DNA from: Chromatiales bacterium
GTDB lineage: Bacteria; Pseudomonadota; Gammaproteobacteria; Chromatiales; Chromatiaceae
Assembly (NCBI GenBank): GCA_022360595.1
Contig: JAKSCN010000186.1
Location: 1-10,597 of the forward strand
Length of the DNA stretch: 10,597 nt
Direction of reading: 5' to 3'
Both the position numbers and the translations under genes were made by a program. Shown piece after piece: positions 1 through 6,464 of the stretch (position 1 is its first letter; every line of letters begins with the position of its first letter). The notes under the pieces were generated by a model. That model was given only the letters and a program-made list of their open reading frames with translations, ran no database searches and was not told the DNA's origin.

Positions 1-1106
1 GCAGTCATCAGTTTTTGCGCCAGGGTGCTCTGTACTGTTTTTGGAATACCCTTCATATTGGCCTTTAGGGCTTCCAGATGCACGATATAAACCAATGCAA
101 TATAGGAGATGAGTGCCGGTAAGATGGCGTGCTTGATTACTTCGATGTAGGTAATGCCCACATACTCGATCATCAAGAAGGCAGCGGCGCCCATGACCGG
201 TGGTGTGAGCTGTCCGTTGGTGGAGCCGGCCACTTCTACTGCGCCTGCTTTGGTGCCAGGGAAGCCGACGCGCTTCATCAGCGGAATGGTGAAGGTGCCG
301 GTAGTGGCCACGTTGGCAATTGATGAGCCCGAGATCAAACCGGTGGTAGCCGATGCCACAACGGCTGCTTTTGCCGGTCCGCCTTTCATGTGGCCGAGCA
401 TGGCAAAAGCCATCTTGATAAAGTAGTTGCCCGCGCCTGCCTTTTCCAGCATGGCGCCGAACAGCACGAATAGGAAAACGAAACTGGTCGATACACCCAG
501 AGCGACCCCAAACACCCCTTCGGTGGTTAACCACTGATGGGACATCACTTTAGAGAGACTCTGTCCCTTATGGGCAATCACCTCCGGCATATAAGGGCCG
601 CCAAAGGTGTAGGTCAAGAAGATAATCGCCACCACCATCAACGGTGGGCCGAGCGCCCTTCGGGTTGCTTCCAGCAGGAGTAACATACCGCAGACACCAA
701 CCGCGATATCGATGTTGGTCGGAGCGCCGGATCGCCCCGACAGCTCCTCATAAAAGATGTAGAGATATGCGGCGCTGAAGGCGCCTGCTATAGCAAAGAT
801 CCAGTCTTGTATCGGGATCGATTTGCGGGGTGAGTGTTTAAAGGCTGGATAGGCGGTAAAGGCCAGGAAAAGCGCGAAGGTCAAGTGGATTGCACGTGCT
901 TCAGTATCGTTGAATACGCCAAAGCCCACCACAAATGGTAACGGAGATGCGTACCAAAGCTGAAACAGTGACCAAGTGAGGGGAACGGCAAAGAGCATCT
1001 TGCCTGAAAAGCCTATAGGGCTTCTGGCGCCGGTATCCGTTTGCGCGACCATTTCCGCCAATTCTTGGTCGGTTACATTCTCTTCTTTCCGGGTATCGGT
1101 GTTCAT
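1..1106 (-). CDS. TRAP transporter permease, fused 4TM/12TM type (TAXI-associated), 3' end missing
   Basis: Integral inner-membrane subunit of a sodium- or proton-coupled tripartite (TRAP) importer, in which the small DctQ-like and large DctM-like membrane parts are one polypeptide. The frame is open from an ATG at 1106 to the window edge: 368 full codons of a protein that is usually 600-850 residues. The first ~30 residues are polar; hydrophobic segments follow at about 37-65, 73-90, 102-120 and 132-168 (the small domain). The DctM-like part begins near residue 195 and contains the family signature GLISGSSIANVATTGTF (256-272) and the NGQLTPPVMGAAAF stretch (297-310). An AGGGG ribosome-binding sequence sits about 8 bases before the ATG. 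It lies 129 bases downstream of the TAXI binding-protein gene on the same strand, so the two should form one transporter. The substrate is unknown; some TAXI systems take up dicarboxylates or glutamate, but nothing here decides this. Confidence 0.93.
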   Translation of the reverse strand, partial: MNTDTRKEENVTDQELAEMVAQTDTGARSPIGFSGKMLFAVPLTWSLFQLWYASPLPFVVGFGVFNDTEARAIHLTFALFLAFTAYPAFKHSPRKSIPIQDWIFAIAGAFSAAYLYIFYEELSGRSGAPTNIDIAVGVCGMLLLLEATRRALGPPLMVVAIIFLTYTFGGPYMPEVIAHKGQSLSKVMSHQWLTTEGVFGVALGVSTSFVFLFVLFGAMLEKAGAGNYFIKMAFAMLGHMKGGPAKAAVVASATTGLISGSSIANVATTGTFTIPLMKRVGFPGTKAGAVEVAGSTNGQLTPPVMGAAAFLMIEYVGITYIEVIKHAILPALISYIALVYIVHLEALKANMKGIPKTVQSTLAQKLMT

Positions 1107-1190
1107 GGCAAACCCCTATACTGGATCAACTGAAACTGCGTACTGTCTGCCCAATGCTGATAAGGCAGGGGGCGCAATCACGCGGGTAAA

Positions 1191-1224
1191 CAAAAAGGGC
1201 GACTATACCTAGCCGCCCTTTTTG
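1191..1224 (-). terminator. Intrinsic terminator or attenuator between TAXI gene and TRAP permease
   Basis: Perfect 11-bp inverted repeat (1191-1201 against 1214-1224) with a 12-base loop. On the minus strand it reads CAAAAAGGGCG, loop, CGCCCTTTTTG, so the GC-rich core ends in a five-T run and is preceded by five As, which also makes it terminator-like on the other strand. It lies just after the stop of the binding-protein gene (stop ends at 1236) and before the permease gene. Inference: partial termination here would give more binding protein than permease. Confidence 0.75.
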
Positions 1225-1235
1225 ACTGTCAGGTC

Positions 1236-2204
1236 TTAAAGACCGGCTTCTTTATAGTAACGGGCTGCGCCGTCATGAATTGGAGCAGAGAGGCCGTCTT
1301 TGACCATCTCATCTTTCTTCAGGTTGGCGAAAGCGGGATGCAGCTTGCGGAAATCATCGAAGTTTTCAAAGACCGCTTTAACAACCTGATAAACGGTGTC
1401 AGCAGGGGTTTTGGTTGAAGATACAAAGGTTGCGCCTACACCAAATGTGGTGACATCGTTAGGATTGCCCCGGTACATACCACCTGGGATAACTGCGGTA
1501 CGGTAGTAGTCGTTCTCTTTGATCAGCTTTTCAACCGCGGCGCCGGTGACCGGAACCAGGATGGTGTCACAAGTGGTGGTGGCCTCTTTGATGGAGCCGG
1601 AAGGGTGACCGACGGTGTAGACCATGGCGTCAATCTTGTTGTCGCAAAGTGCCTTGGACTGCTCGGCGGCTTTCAGCTCGGATGCCAGTGCGAAGTCAGA
1701 CTTTTTCCAACCCAGCGTATCCATCAGAACTTCCATGGTGCCGCGTTGGCCGGAACCGGGGTTACCGATGTTAACGCGTTTGCCTTTCAGGTCCGCGAAG
1801 GTCTTGATGCCTGAATCGGCGCGGGCAACAACGGTGAATGGCTCGGGGTGAACAGAGAAGACTGCGCGCAGCTCTTTATTGGCGCCGGCGCTTTTGAACT
1901 TGCTGGTGCCGTTGTACGCGTGGAACTGCCAGTCAGACTGAGCGACACCCATATCCAGCTCGCCGGCGCGGATGGTATTCAAGTTGTAGACAGATCCTCC
2001 AGTTGATTCAACCGAGCAACGGATACCGTGCTCTTTACGTCCTTTATTGACTAAACGGCAGATGGCGCCACCAGTAGGATAGTAAACCCCTGTTACACCA
2101 CCTGTACCGATAGTGATAAAAGAGTTTGCGGCCTGCGTTGCGGTAGCGCCCATGGCCAGACCGAAAGCAACGAGTGCGGTTGTTAGTGTACGTTTTATCA
2201 ACAT
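1236..2204 (-). CDS. TAXI-family TRAP transporter solute-binding protein
   Basis: Periplasmic substrate-binding subunit that captures the solute and delivers it to the TRAP permease encoded next to it. The 322-residue product has a clear Sec signal peptide: KR at positions 4-5, a hydrophobic core at about 8-20 and likely cleavage after TQA near residue 25. The mature N-terminus carries the typical TAXI sequence ITIGTGGVTGVYYPTGGAIC (30-49), followed by SVESTGGSVYNLNTIRAGELD-like residues and a central FADLKGKRVNIGNPGSG stretch (136-152), all characteristic of this family. Length is normal for TAXI proteins (about 310-340). The start is fixed by a strong GGAGGA ribosome-binding site about 6 bases upstream of the ATG. 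The gene ends just before a strong hairpin and then the fused permease. The ligand cannot be told from sequence. Confidence 0.95.
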   Translation of the reverse strand: MLIKRTLTTALVAFGLAMGATATQAANSFITIGTGGVTGVYYPTGGAICRLVNKGRKEHGIRCSVESTGGSVYNLNTIRAGELDMGVAQSDWQFHAYNGTSKFKSAGANKELRAVFSVHPEPFTVVARADSGIKTFADLKGKRVNIGNPGSGQRGTMEVLMDTLGWKKSDFALASELKAAEQSKALCDNKIDAMVYTVGHPSGSIKEATTTCDTILVPVTGAAVEKLIKENDYYRTAVIPGGMYRGNPNDVTTFGVGATFVSSTKTPADTVYQVVKAVFENFDDFRKLHPAFANLKKDEMVKDGLSAPIHDGAARYYKEAGL

Positions 2205-2639
2205 TTCTATCCTCCGGTTGTGTCGATAACAATTTGCAGACCTGAATGGCCTGAATTCAATTTGGATTAATGACTTCAGTGAAGCGTGTCAATCCGTGTA
2301 TGCGCTTGATCCTTGAAAAGGTGGAAAAGCGGTAATAGTTATACCCGACGCCAGAATTGGTGTGTTTCTGCGTCTTAATATCATCTTAATCATATGGACT
2401 GCTATGGCGTGCATAGATGCCGTTTCCTGGCTGCCGCGAAAATTGTGGTGCTGTGTGAGGCCATTTCGTGATCAGCAACATGGGTACCACTTCTGCCCAA
2501 GGTGTTTATTGTTAATTCAGGGCATTGCAGCGCCTCTTCTCCCCAAAACCCAGGGTGGGTGGGGTGCTGATCAACTGCAATGTCCCTGTCGGCTTTATAC
2601 CTATAGACTAACGCTTTCCACGAAAGATACAAGTCCGCG
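2205..2639. other. 435-base intergenic region without a convincing gene
   Basis: The part next to the TAXI gene holds its ribosome-binding site and the candidate promoter. The rest (about 2330-2639) has overlapping short open frames on both strands, rich in Cys, Trp and His, with no recognisable domain, so I do not call a gene. It contains two inverted repeats: TGATCAGCA at 2469-2477 with its complement at 2565-2573, and CATTGCAG at 2523-2530 with its complement at 2575-2582. They interleave rather than nest, so they cannot both form in a simple hairpin. A short CTTTC/GAAAG hairpin (2614-2626) follows the aminotransferase stop but has no T tract, so no clear terminator for that gene is seen. 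Confidence 0.6.
2264..2292 (-). promoter_or_regulatory. Candidate sigma-70 promoter for the TAXI-TRAP operon
   Basis: On the minus strand a perfect -35 hexamer TTGACA (2292-2287) is followed after 17 bases by TAATCC (2269-2264), a poor -10 match; alternative -10 windows one or two bases away are no better. It lies 60 bases before the binding-protein ATG. The excellent -35 with a weak -10 would suit an activator-dependent promoter, but this is only inference. Confidence 0.35.
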
Positions 2640-3944
2640 TTAGTCTCCATTCCGAACCCAGTCACAGAGCTTGTCGATAGCAGTCACCATCTTGCTGCAG
2701 TGGGTGTCGAGAAAGTCATCGGGCAGGGGCTGTTCAAGGGGTTGGGTTTCAGCGCTGACCAGTGCTCGCGCGCCGTCGAAATCGACGAAGGCAAGACGGC
2801 AGGTCATCTCGTCCGCCGGGCGGCCAAACTCACTGCCGGGTAGAATGGCGACACCGGTGTCTTGCAGCAGTTGCTCACAGAGATCGATATTGGTCCGAAT
2901 GCCTCGCGCCTGGAGTTCGGGCTTGAACTTATCGAATGATGGAAACAGATAAAAGCCGCCGTCGGGCATACAGATGTCGGTGCCGATGCTTTGCAGGCGA
3001 GTGGCCAGTTCTGTGCCCAGCTTCTTGAGTATCTTACGACTGTTCCAGAGGTAGCGTTCGATCTCAATGCCACCCTCATAGGCGCGGATGGCGGCGTGCT
3101 GAATCGGGGCACTGGTGGAGGTATAGGTCTCACTGGCGACTACGGAGACGGCATCCAGCAGCCAACGCAGGCTCTTCGGAAAGGTGAAGGTGCCCAGGCG
3201 CCAGCCACCGGCGCCGCACCACTTGCTCAGGCCGGAGCTGATGATAGTCCCTTCCGGGTAGTAGCGGGCAATCGATTCATGCTGACCTTCGAAGTGTACC
3301 TCGCCGTATATCTCATCCGAGAGCAGAATCAGTTTATAGCGGCGCGCCACCTCAGCCAGTTCTTTCAATTCCTCGGGTGGATAGGTGGTGCCACTCGGAT
3401 TGTTTGGATAGTTGAGAATCACCAGTCGTGGCCTGGAAGGATCTTTGCGGCAAAGGGCGTCCAGCTCCGCCGGTGAGATACGCCAGCCTTTCTGATAGTC
3501 GGTGGGCACCCAGCGGATGTGACGCCCGATGATAGTCGCTTGCGGCGCATAGGAGACCCAGCTTGGCGTGGGGATCACCAGATCACCGTAATAGACCAGT
3601 TGTACCAGGAACATCAGTTCCTTCGAACCGGGGCCGATCAACACATCGTCGCGGGTATATTCGATGCCTTCCTGGCGGCGATGGTAGCTGGCCACCGCCT
3701 CGCGCAGTTGAGCCAAACCTTTTACCGGCAAGTAGTCTTTCTGATGAGCGTTGGTCTTCAGCTCTTCGACTACTGGCGCGGCCACCGGGAAGGGGGATTG
3801 GCCAAGGCCGAGACGAAATACCTCTTTGCCCTCTTTGTGCAGTTCACGACTCCGTTCATTGATGGCCAGCGTGGCCGATTGAGATAGTCCGCGTACATTG
3901 AGATTGAGATGAATATTGTGAAAATCAGAGTCGCTGTCTGACAT
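2640..3944 (-). CDS. Pyridoxal-phosphate aminotransferase, class I/II (fold type I)
   Basis: Predicted cytosolic PLP enzyme of 434 residues transferring amino groups between an amino acid and a 2-oxo acid. The fold-type-I landmarks occur in order: GPGSKEL (104-110), which contacts the PLP phosphate; NYPNNPSGTTY (178-188), whose second Asn contacts PLP; DEIYGEVHF (210-218), with the Asp that pairs with the pyridine nitrogen; SGLSKWCGAGGWRLG (237-251), with Schiff-base Lys241 and Arg249; GSEFG (370-374); and Arg383 in CRLAFVDFDG, at the place of the substrate-carboxylate arginine. The ATG at 3944 is preferred because AGGAA lies about 9 bases upstream; an in-frame TTG at 4007 would add 21 residues with no ribosome-binding site. 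The closest general relatives are aspartate/aromatic/alanine-type aminotransferases, but the substrate is not decided. It has no operon partner: the TAXI operon begins 435 bases downstream. Confidence 0.9.
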   Translation of the reverse strand: MSDSDSDFHNIHLNLNVRGLSQSATLAINERSRELHKEGKEVFRLGLGQSPFPVAAPVVEELKTNAHQKDYLPVKGLAQLREAVASYHRRQEGIEYTRDDVLIGPGSKELMFLVQLVYYGDLVIPTPSWVSYAPQATIIGRHIRWVPTDYQKGWRISPAELDALCRKDPSRPRLVILNYPNNPSGTTYPPEELKELAEVARRYKLILLSDEIYGEVHFEGQHESIARYYPEGTIISSGLSKWCGAGGWRLGTFTFPKSLRWLLDAVSVVASETYTSTSAPIQHAAIRAYEGGIEIERYLWNSRKILKKLGTELATRLQSIGTDICMPDGGFYLFPSFDKFKPELQARGIRTNIDLCEQLLQDTGVAILPGSEFGRPADEMTCRLAFVDFDGARALVSAETQPLEQPLPDDFLDTHCSKMVTAIDKLCDWVRNGD

Positions 3945-4029
3945 GCCGTCATTCCTATGTTCAGTGGGGAGTGGACAAGTGCTTTCATGGGGGGAGCACT
4001 GTCTCAAGCATAAACCAGTTAAAGGAAAA

Positions 4030-4179
4030 ATGAAGAGCGATTTGACGGTTTTTTCACCTCAATCTTTAGCTGATTTTTGCCGATCCAAAATGGCCAATAT
4101 GCTGTGCCCGTTTGGTTCTGGTTCGGCATGTGAATTATGGCGCCGCATGGGATCTGTTATCCGCTTAAATGACGCTTAG
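4030..4179 (+). CDS. Possible 49-aa hypothetical small protein
   Basis: An ATG at 4030 is preceded by AAGGA at a spacing of about 3-4 bases, and the frame runs 49 codons to a TAG at 4177-4179. The predicted peptide begins MKSDLTVFSPQSL, includes a CPFGSGSAC stretch with two cysteines seven residues apart, and is soluble in character with no signal peptide or membrane segment. I recognise no family. Its support is the ribosome-binding sequence alone; a frame of this length is expected by chance, so it is listed only as a possibility. It sits upstream of the candidate upp promoter and divergent from the aminotransferase. Confidence 0.18.
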   Translation: MKSDLTVFSPQSLADFCRSKMANMLCPFGSGSACELWRRMGSVIRLNDA

Positions 4180-4198
4180 GAGGAGGGGGGGCAATATC

Positions 4199-4243
4199 TT
4201 GTTGGTCTGGATCAGGTGATCTATAAGTTTAAATGGATTTTTG
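4199..4243 (+). promoter_or_regulatory. Candidate upp-uraA promoter with GATTTTTG initial region
   Basis: TTGTTG (4199-4204), a 17-base spacer, and TATAAG (4222-4227, five of six consensus matches) form a plausible sigma-70 promoter about 100 bases upstream of the upp ATG. An overlapping alternative -10, TTTAAA, lies at 4228-4233. Just downstream is GATTTTTG (4236-4243). In E. coli the upp and codBA promoters start within a GATTTT(n)G tract, and UTP-dependent slippage there controls expression. Whether transcription starts inside the tract here depends on which -10 is used. Confidence 0.45.
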
Positions 4244-4245
4244 CC

Positions 4246-4260
4246 CATAGAGGCTCTATG
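4246..4260 (+). promoter_or_regulatory. Small hairpin in the upp leader
   Basis: CATAGA and TCTATG (4246-4251 and 4255-4260) form a 6-bp stem with a three-base loop, near the expected 5' end of the upp mRNA. No T tract follows, so it is not an intrinsic terminator. It may simply affect stability of the mRNA end. Confidence 0.35.
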
Positions 4261-4335
4261 CTGGGGCGGTTTACCTGCTCGACCTGATTGGGCAAGTCAG
4301 CATTCAGAATAGATCTGCAGATAGCGAGAAAAAAC

Positions 4336-4962
4336 ATGGCACTTCATGTCGTCGATCACCCATTGATCCAACACAAAATTGGTCTGATGCGTAAAGGTGG
4401 CATCAGCACCAAAAGTTTCCGGGAGCTGGCCAGTGAAGTGAGTATGCTGCTCACCTACGAGGCGACCAAAAACCTCCCCATTGAAGACCACACGATAAAC
4501 GGCTGGGCTGGGCCGGTTACCGTGAAGCGGGTAAAGGGAAAGAAAATTACCATCATTCCGATACTGCGTGCCGGTTTGGGAATGCTCGACGGAGTGATCA
4601 GTCTGGTGCCCAGTGCCCGTGTCAGTGTGGTTGGGCTCTATCGAAACGAGGAGACACTGGAGCCGGTACCCTATTTTGAAAAACTTGTGGCTGATATTGA
4701 TCAGCGTATTGCATTGATTGTCGATCCGATGCTTGCGACCGGCGGTTCATTTGTTGCCGCTGTCGATATGGCCAAGAAGGCGGGCTGCACTCACATCATG
4801 GGGCTGTTTCTGGTGGCTGCACCTGAAGGCATTGAGGCGGCTCAAGCGGCCCACCCGGACGTTGATATCTTTGTGGCATCGAAGGATGAGTGCCTGAATG
4901 AGCAGGGATACATTATGCCCGGACTAGGTGATGCGGGCGACAAACTGTTTGGTACGAAATAA
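4336..4962 (+). CDS. upp: Uracil phosphoribosyltransferase
   Basis: Cytosolic salvage enzyme that makes UMP and pyrophosphate from uracil and PRPP. The product is 208 residues, the same length as E. coli Upp, and aligns with it by eye from end to end. Key regions: LASEVSMLLTYEAT (31-44); PILRAGLGMLDG (75-86); the PRPP-binding loop VDPMLATGGS (129-138); and the uracil-binding C-terminal GYIMPGLGDAGD (191-202) before the terminal FGTK. The ATG at 4336 is chosen because it gives the family N-terminus (MALHVVDHPLIQHK); a TTG at 4288 in frame would add 16 unrelated residues. The ribosome-binding site is weak (GCGAGAA). The permease gene follows after 15 bases, so the two form an uptake-and-capture operon. 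Confidence 0.98.
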   Translation: MALHVVDHPLIQHKIGLMRKGGISTKSFRELASEVSMLLTYEATKNLPIEDHTINGWAGPVTVKRVKGKKITIIPILRAGLGMLDGVISLVPSARVSVVGLYRNEETLEPVPYFEKLVADIDQRIALIVDPMLATGGSFVAAVDMAKKAGCTHIMGLFLVAAPEGIEAAQAAHPDVDIFVASKDECLNEQGYIMPGLGDAGDKLFGTK

Positions 4963-4977
4963 CCGGAGGTGCAGTTA

Positions 4978-6249
4978 ATGCAAGACGATCAAAACGTCGC
5001 TCTGAGCGGGCGCACAGCCCTGTTGGGCGCTCAGATGTTGTTTGTGGCATTTGGGGCCTTGGTATTGGTTCCTATATTGACCGGACTGGACCCTAACGTG
5101 GCACTGTTTACGGCGGGTGTGGGTACGCTGGTCTTTCAGATAGTGACCAAACGGCAGGTGCCGGTTTTTCTCGCATCCTCGTTCGCCTTTATTGCGCCTA
5201 TTATCTATGGTGTTGAGACCTGGGGTATTGCCAGTACACTCTCTGGTTTGTTGGCCGCGGGTTTGGTTTACATACTGTTAAGTCTGCTCGTCTCCTGGCG
5301 GGGAACTGGAATTATTGAAAAGTATCTGCCACCGATCGTGGTTGGACCGGTCATCATGGTGATCGGTCTCAGTCTGGCGCCTGTGGGTGTCAACCTGGCG
5401 TTGGGTAAGACCGGTGATGGCGCGGCTGACCTGGTTGATGCTGATATCGCCTTGACCATCTCGATGATTACGTTGGCGGTGGTTGTGATTACCGCTGTTA
5501 TGGGTAAGGGGCTGTTCAGGCTGATTCCAATTTTGGTCGGAATTGTTGTTGGCTATGTGCTTTCTTTGGTGTTCGGTATCGTCAACTTCGAACCGATAGC
5601 GGCGGCAAGTTGGTTTGCCATGCCAAATTTCACAATGCCCGAATTTAGCTGGCAGGCGATTCTGTTTATCGTGCCTGTGGCGATAGCGCCTGCTATTGAG
5701 CATGTAGGGGATATGGTGGCGATCAGTGCAGTGGCAAAAAAAGACTACATTAGAGAGCCGGGGCTGAACCGCACTTTGATGGGGGATGGATTGGCAACCT
5801 CCACGGCTGCTCTGCTGGGTGGACCACCTAATACAACATACTCAGAGGTGACCGGTGCGGTAGCGCTGACCCGCGCTTTCAATCCTGCCATCATGACCTG
5901 GGCGGCGGCTTTTGCCATTCTGCTCTCGTTCTCCGGTAAGGTGGGTGCCGTGCTGCAGTCGATTCCAACACCGGTGATGGGCGGTATCATGACTCTCATG
6001 TTTGGTGCTATTGCCGCCATCGGCATGAACACTTTGGTGCGTTCGGGGGATGACCTGTCTCAGCCCAGAAATTTGGTGATCATCGCCTTGGTATTGGTAT
6101 TCGGCATTGGCGGTATGAGTCTGGGTGTGGGGGAATTCACACTGAAGGGCATTGGCCTGTCAGCCATTGCCGCTATTCTGCTCAATATCCTGTTGCCCAA
6201 AACGCCTGAGGTGCCGTCCGAGTCTGTGGAGGAGAGCAGCAGCGCATAA
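4978..6249 (+). CDS. uraA: Uracil permease, NCS2/NAT family
   Basis: Inner-membrane uracil importer (proton symporter in E. coli) of 423 residues with the many hydrophobic segments typical of the 14-helix NCS2 fold. Visible family features: SSFAFIAPI (67-75) in TM3; AIEHVGD (239-245) in TM8; and GGPPNTTYSEVTG (281-293) in TM10. Glu241 and Glu290 fall at the same numbers as the uracil-coordinating glutamates of E. coli UraA, but position 245, His in E. coli, is Asp here. The C-terminal tail is Ser/Glu rich and ends SSSA. The ATG at 4978 is preferred: CCGGAGGT (4963-4970) lies 7 bases upstream, whereas the in-frame GTG at 4969 lies within that ribosome-binding site. It follows upp by 15 bases and ends before a strong terminator. 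UraA is the natural name because of the upp linkage, although related NCS2 members carry xanthine. Confidence 0.93.
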   Translation: MQDDQNVALSGRTALLGAQMLFVAFGALVLVPILTGLDPNVALFTAGVGTLVFQIVTKRQVPVFLASSFAFIAPIIYGVETWGIASTLSGLLAAGLVYILLSLLVSWRGTGIIEKYLPPIVVGPVIMVIGLSLAPVGVNLALGKTGDGAADLVDADIALTISMITLAVVVITAVMGKGLFRLIPILVGIVVGYVLSLVFGIVNFEPIAAASWFAMPNFTMPEFSWQAILFIVPVAIAPAIEHVGDMVAISAVAKKDYIREPGLNRTLMGDGLATSTAALLGGPPNTTYSEVTGAVALTRAFNPAIMTWAAAFAILLSFSGKVGAVLQSIPTPVMGGIMTLMFGAIAAIGMNTLVRSGDDLSQPRNLVIIALVLVFGIGGMSLGVGEFTLKGIGLSAIAAILLNILLPKTPEVPSESVEESSSA

Positions 6250-6267
6250 ACGGTATATCGATATGAA

Positions 6268-6299
6268 AAAGCCCGTAAGTGTTTCCACTTACGGGCTTT
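6268..6299. terminator. Bidirectional intrinsic terminator shared by uraA and tRNA-Leu
   Basis: Perfect 14-bp stem (6268-6281 against 6286-6299) with a TTTC loop. It lies 18 bases after the uraA stop and 8 bases beyond the 3' end of the convergent tRNA. On the minus strand the hairpin is followed by a five-T run (TTTTTC), an ideal terminator for the tRNA; on the plus strand the tail is only TTTC, adequate for uraA because of the long stem. Confidence 0.88.
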
Positions 6300-6307
6300 C
6301 TGGGAAC

Positions 6308-6394
6308 TGGTACCGGGGGCCGGACTCGAACCGGCACAGTGTCACCACCGGGGGATTTTGAATCCCCTGCGTCTACCAATTTCGCCACCCCGGC
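6308..6394 (-). tRNA. leuX: tRNA-Leu(CAA)
   Basis: An 87-base class II tRNA with encoded CCA (6310-6308). Acceptor strand GCCGGGG pairs with CCCCGGU, with a G1-U72 wobble and discriminator A73 as in other leucine tRNAs. The D arm contains TGGCGAAATTGGTAGACGCA. The anticodon stem GGGGA/TCCCC closes loop TTCAAAA, giving anticodon CAA, which reads UUG. There is a long variable arm (GGTG/CACT stem), and the T arm is GCCGG-TTCGAGT-CCGGC. It is very like E. coli leuX, hence the symbol. It is transcribed convergently to uraA and divergently from queA. Confidence 0.97.
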
Positions 6395-6408
6395 GACGCA
6401 AGGACGCT

Positions 6409-6436
6409 AGTATATCCATTTCAGCGGCGAGCGCAA
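6409..6436 (-). promoter_or_regulatory. Likely tRNA-Leu promoter
   Basis: On the minus strand TTGCGC (6436-6431), a 16-base spacer and TATACT (6414-6409, five of six matches) lie upstream of the tRNA. The expected start is about 8 bases before the mature 5' end at 6394. It is back to back with the queA promoter. Confidence 0.6.
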
Positions 6437-6446
6437 ATAAAACCTG

Positions 6447-6455
6447 TGGTAATAT
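6447..6455 (+). promoter_or_regulatory. Extended -10 promoter directly upstream of queA
   Basis: TGG followed by TAATAT (6447-6455) fits the extended -10 pattern (TGn plus a -10 hexamer, four of six matches); no good -35 is seen. A start 6-8 bases downstream would fall at about 6461-6463, only 2-4 bases before the queA ATG at 6465. The hexamer is flanked by GTGG and CCAC, forming a short palindrome at 6446-6459. Confidence 0.45.
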
Positions 6456-6464
6456 CCACGCCCC

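Larger units (their letters stand above)
3945..4335. other. 391-base divergent intergenic region between aminotransferase and upp
   Basis: Separates two divergent genes. Contents seen: the aminotransferase ribosome-binding site at its left end; a possible 49-aa ORF at 4030-4179; a purine run ending in seven Gs at 4185-4191; a candidate upp promoter at 4199-4227; a T5 tract in GATTTTTG at 4236-4243; and a small hairpin at 4246-4260. I found no convincing promoter for the aminotransferase. Confidence 0.6.

Noticed and set aside
1605..1851. Plus-strand open frames of about 70 codons opposite the TAXI gene
   Set aside because: They lie antisense inside a clear binding-protein gene, with low-complexity composition and no domain; typical shadow frames.
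2362..2665. Overlapping plus and minus open frames of about 90 codons in the gap after the aminotransferase
   Set aside because: Neither has a recognisable domain or a good ribosome-binding site; the minus one begins inside the aminotransferase gene, and the two occupy the same DNA.
2991..3887. Long plus-strand open frames (161 and 122 codons) opposite the aminotransferase
   Set aside because: Antisense to a well-supported PLP enzyme; Gln/Gly/Ala-rich text is what the opposite strand of such a gene yields.
3945..4007. Longer aminotransferase N-terminus from a TTG at 4007
   Set aside because: It adds 21 unrelated residues and has no Shine-Dalgarno sequence, while the ATG at 3944 has one.
4288..4335. 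Longer upp N-terminus from a TTG at 4288
   Set aside because: The family N-terminus begins at the ATG at 4336; the 16 extra residues have no counterpart in E. coli Upp.
5278..5703. 141-codon minus-strand frame within uraA, rich in His, Arg and Gln
   Set aside because: Antisense to a membrane-protein gene; the composition follows from complementing hydrophobic codons.
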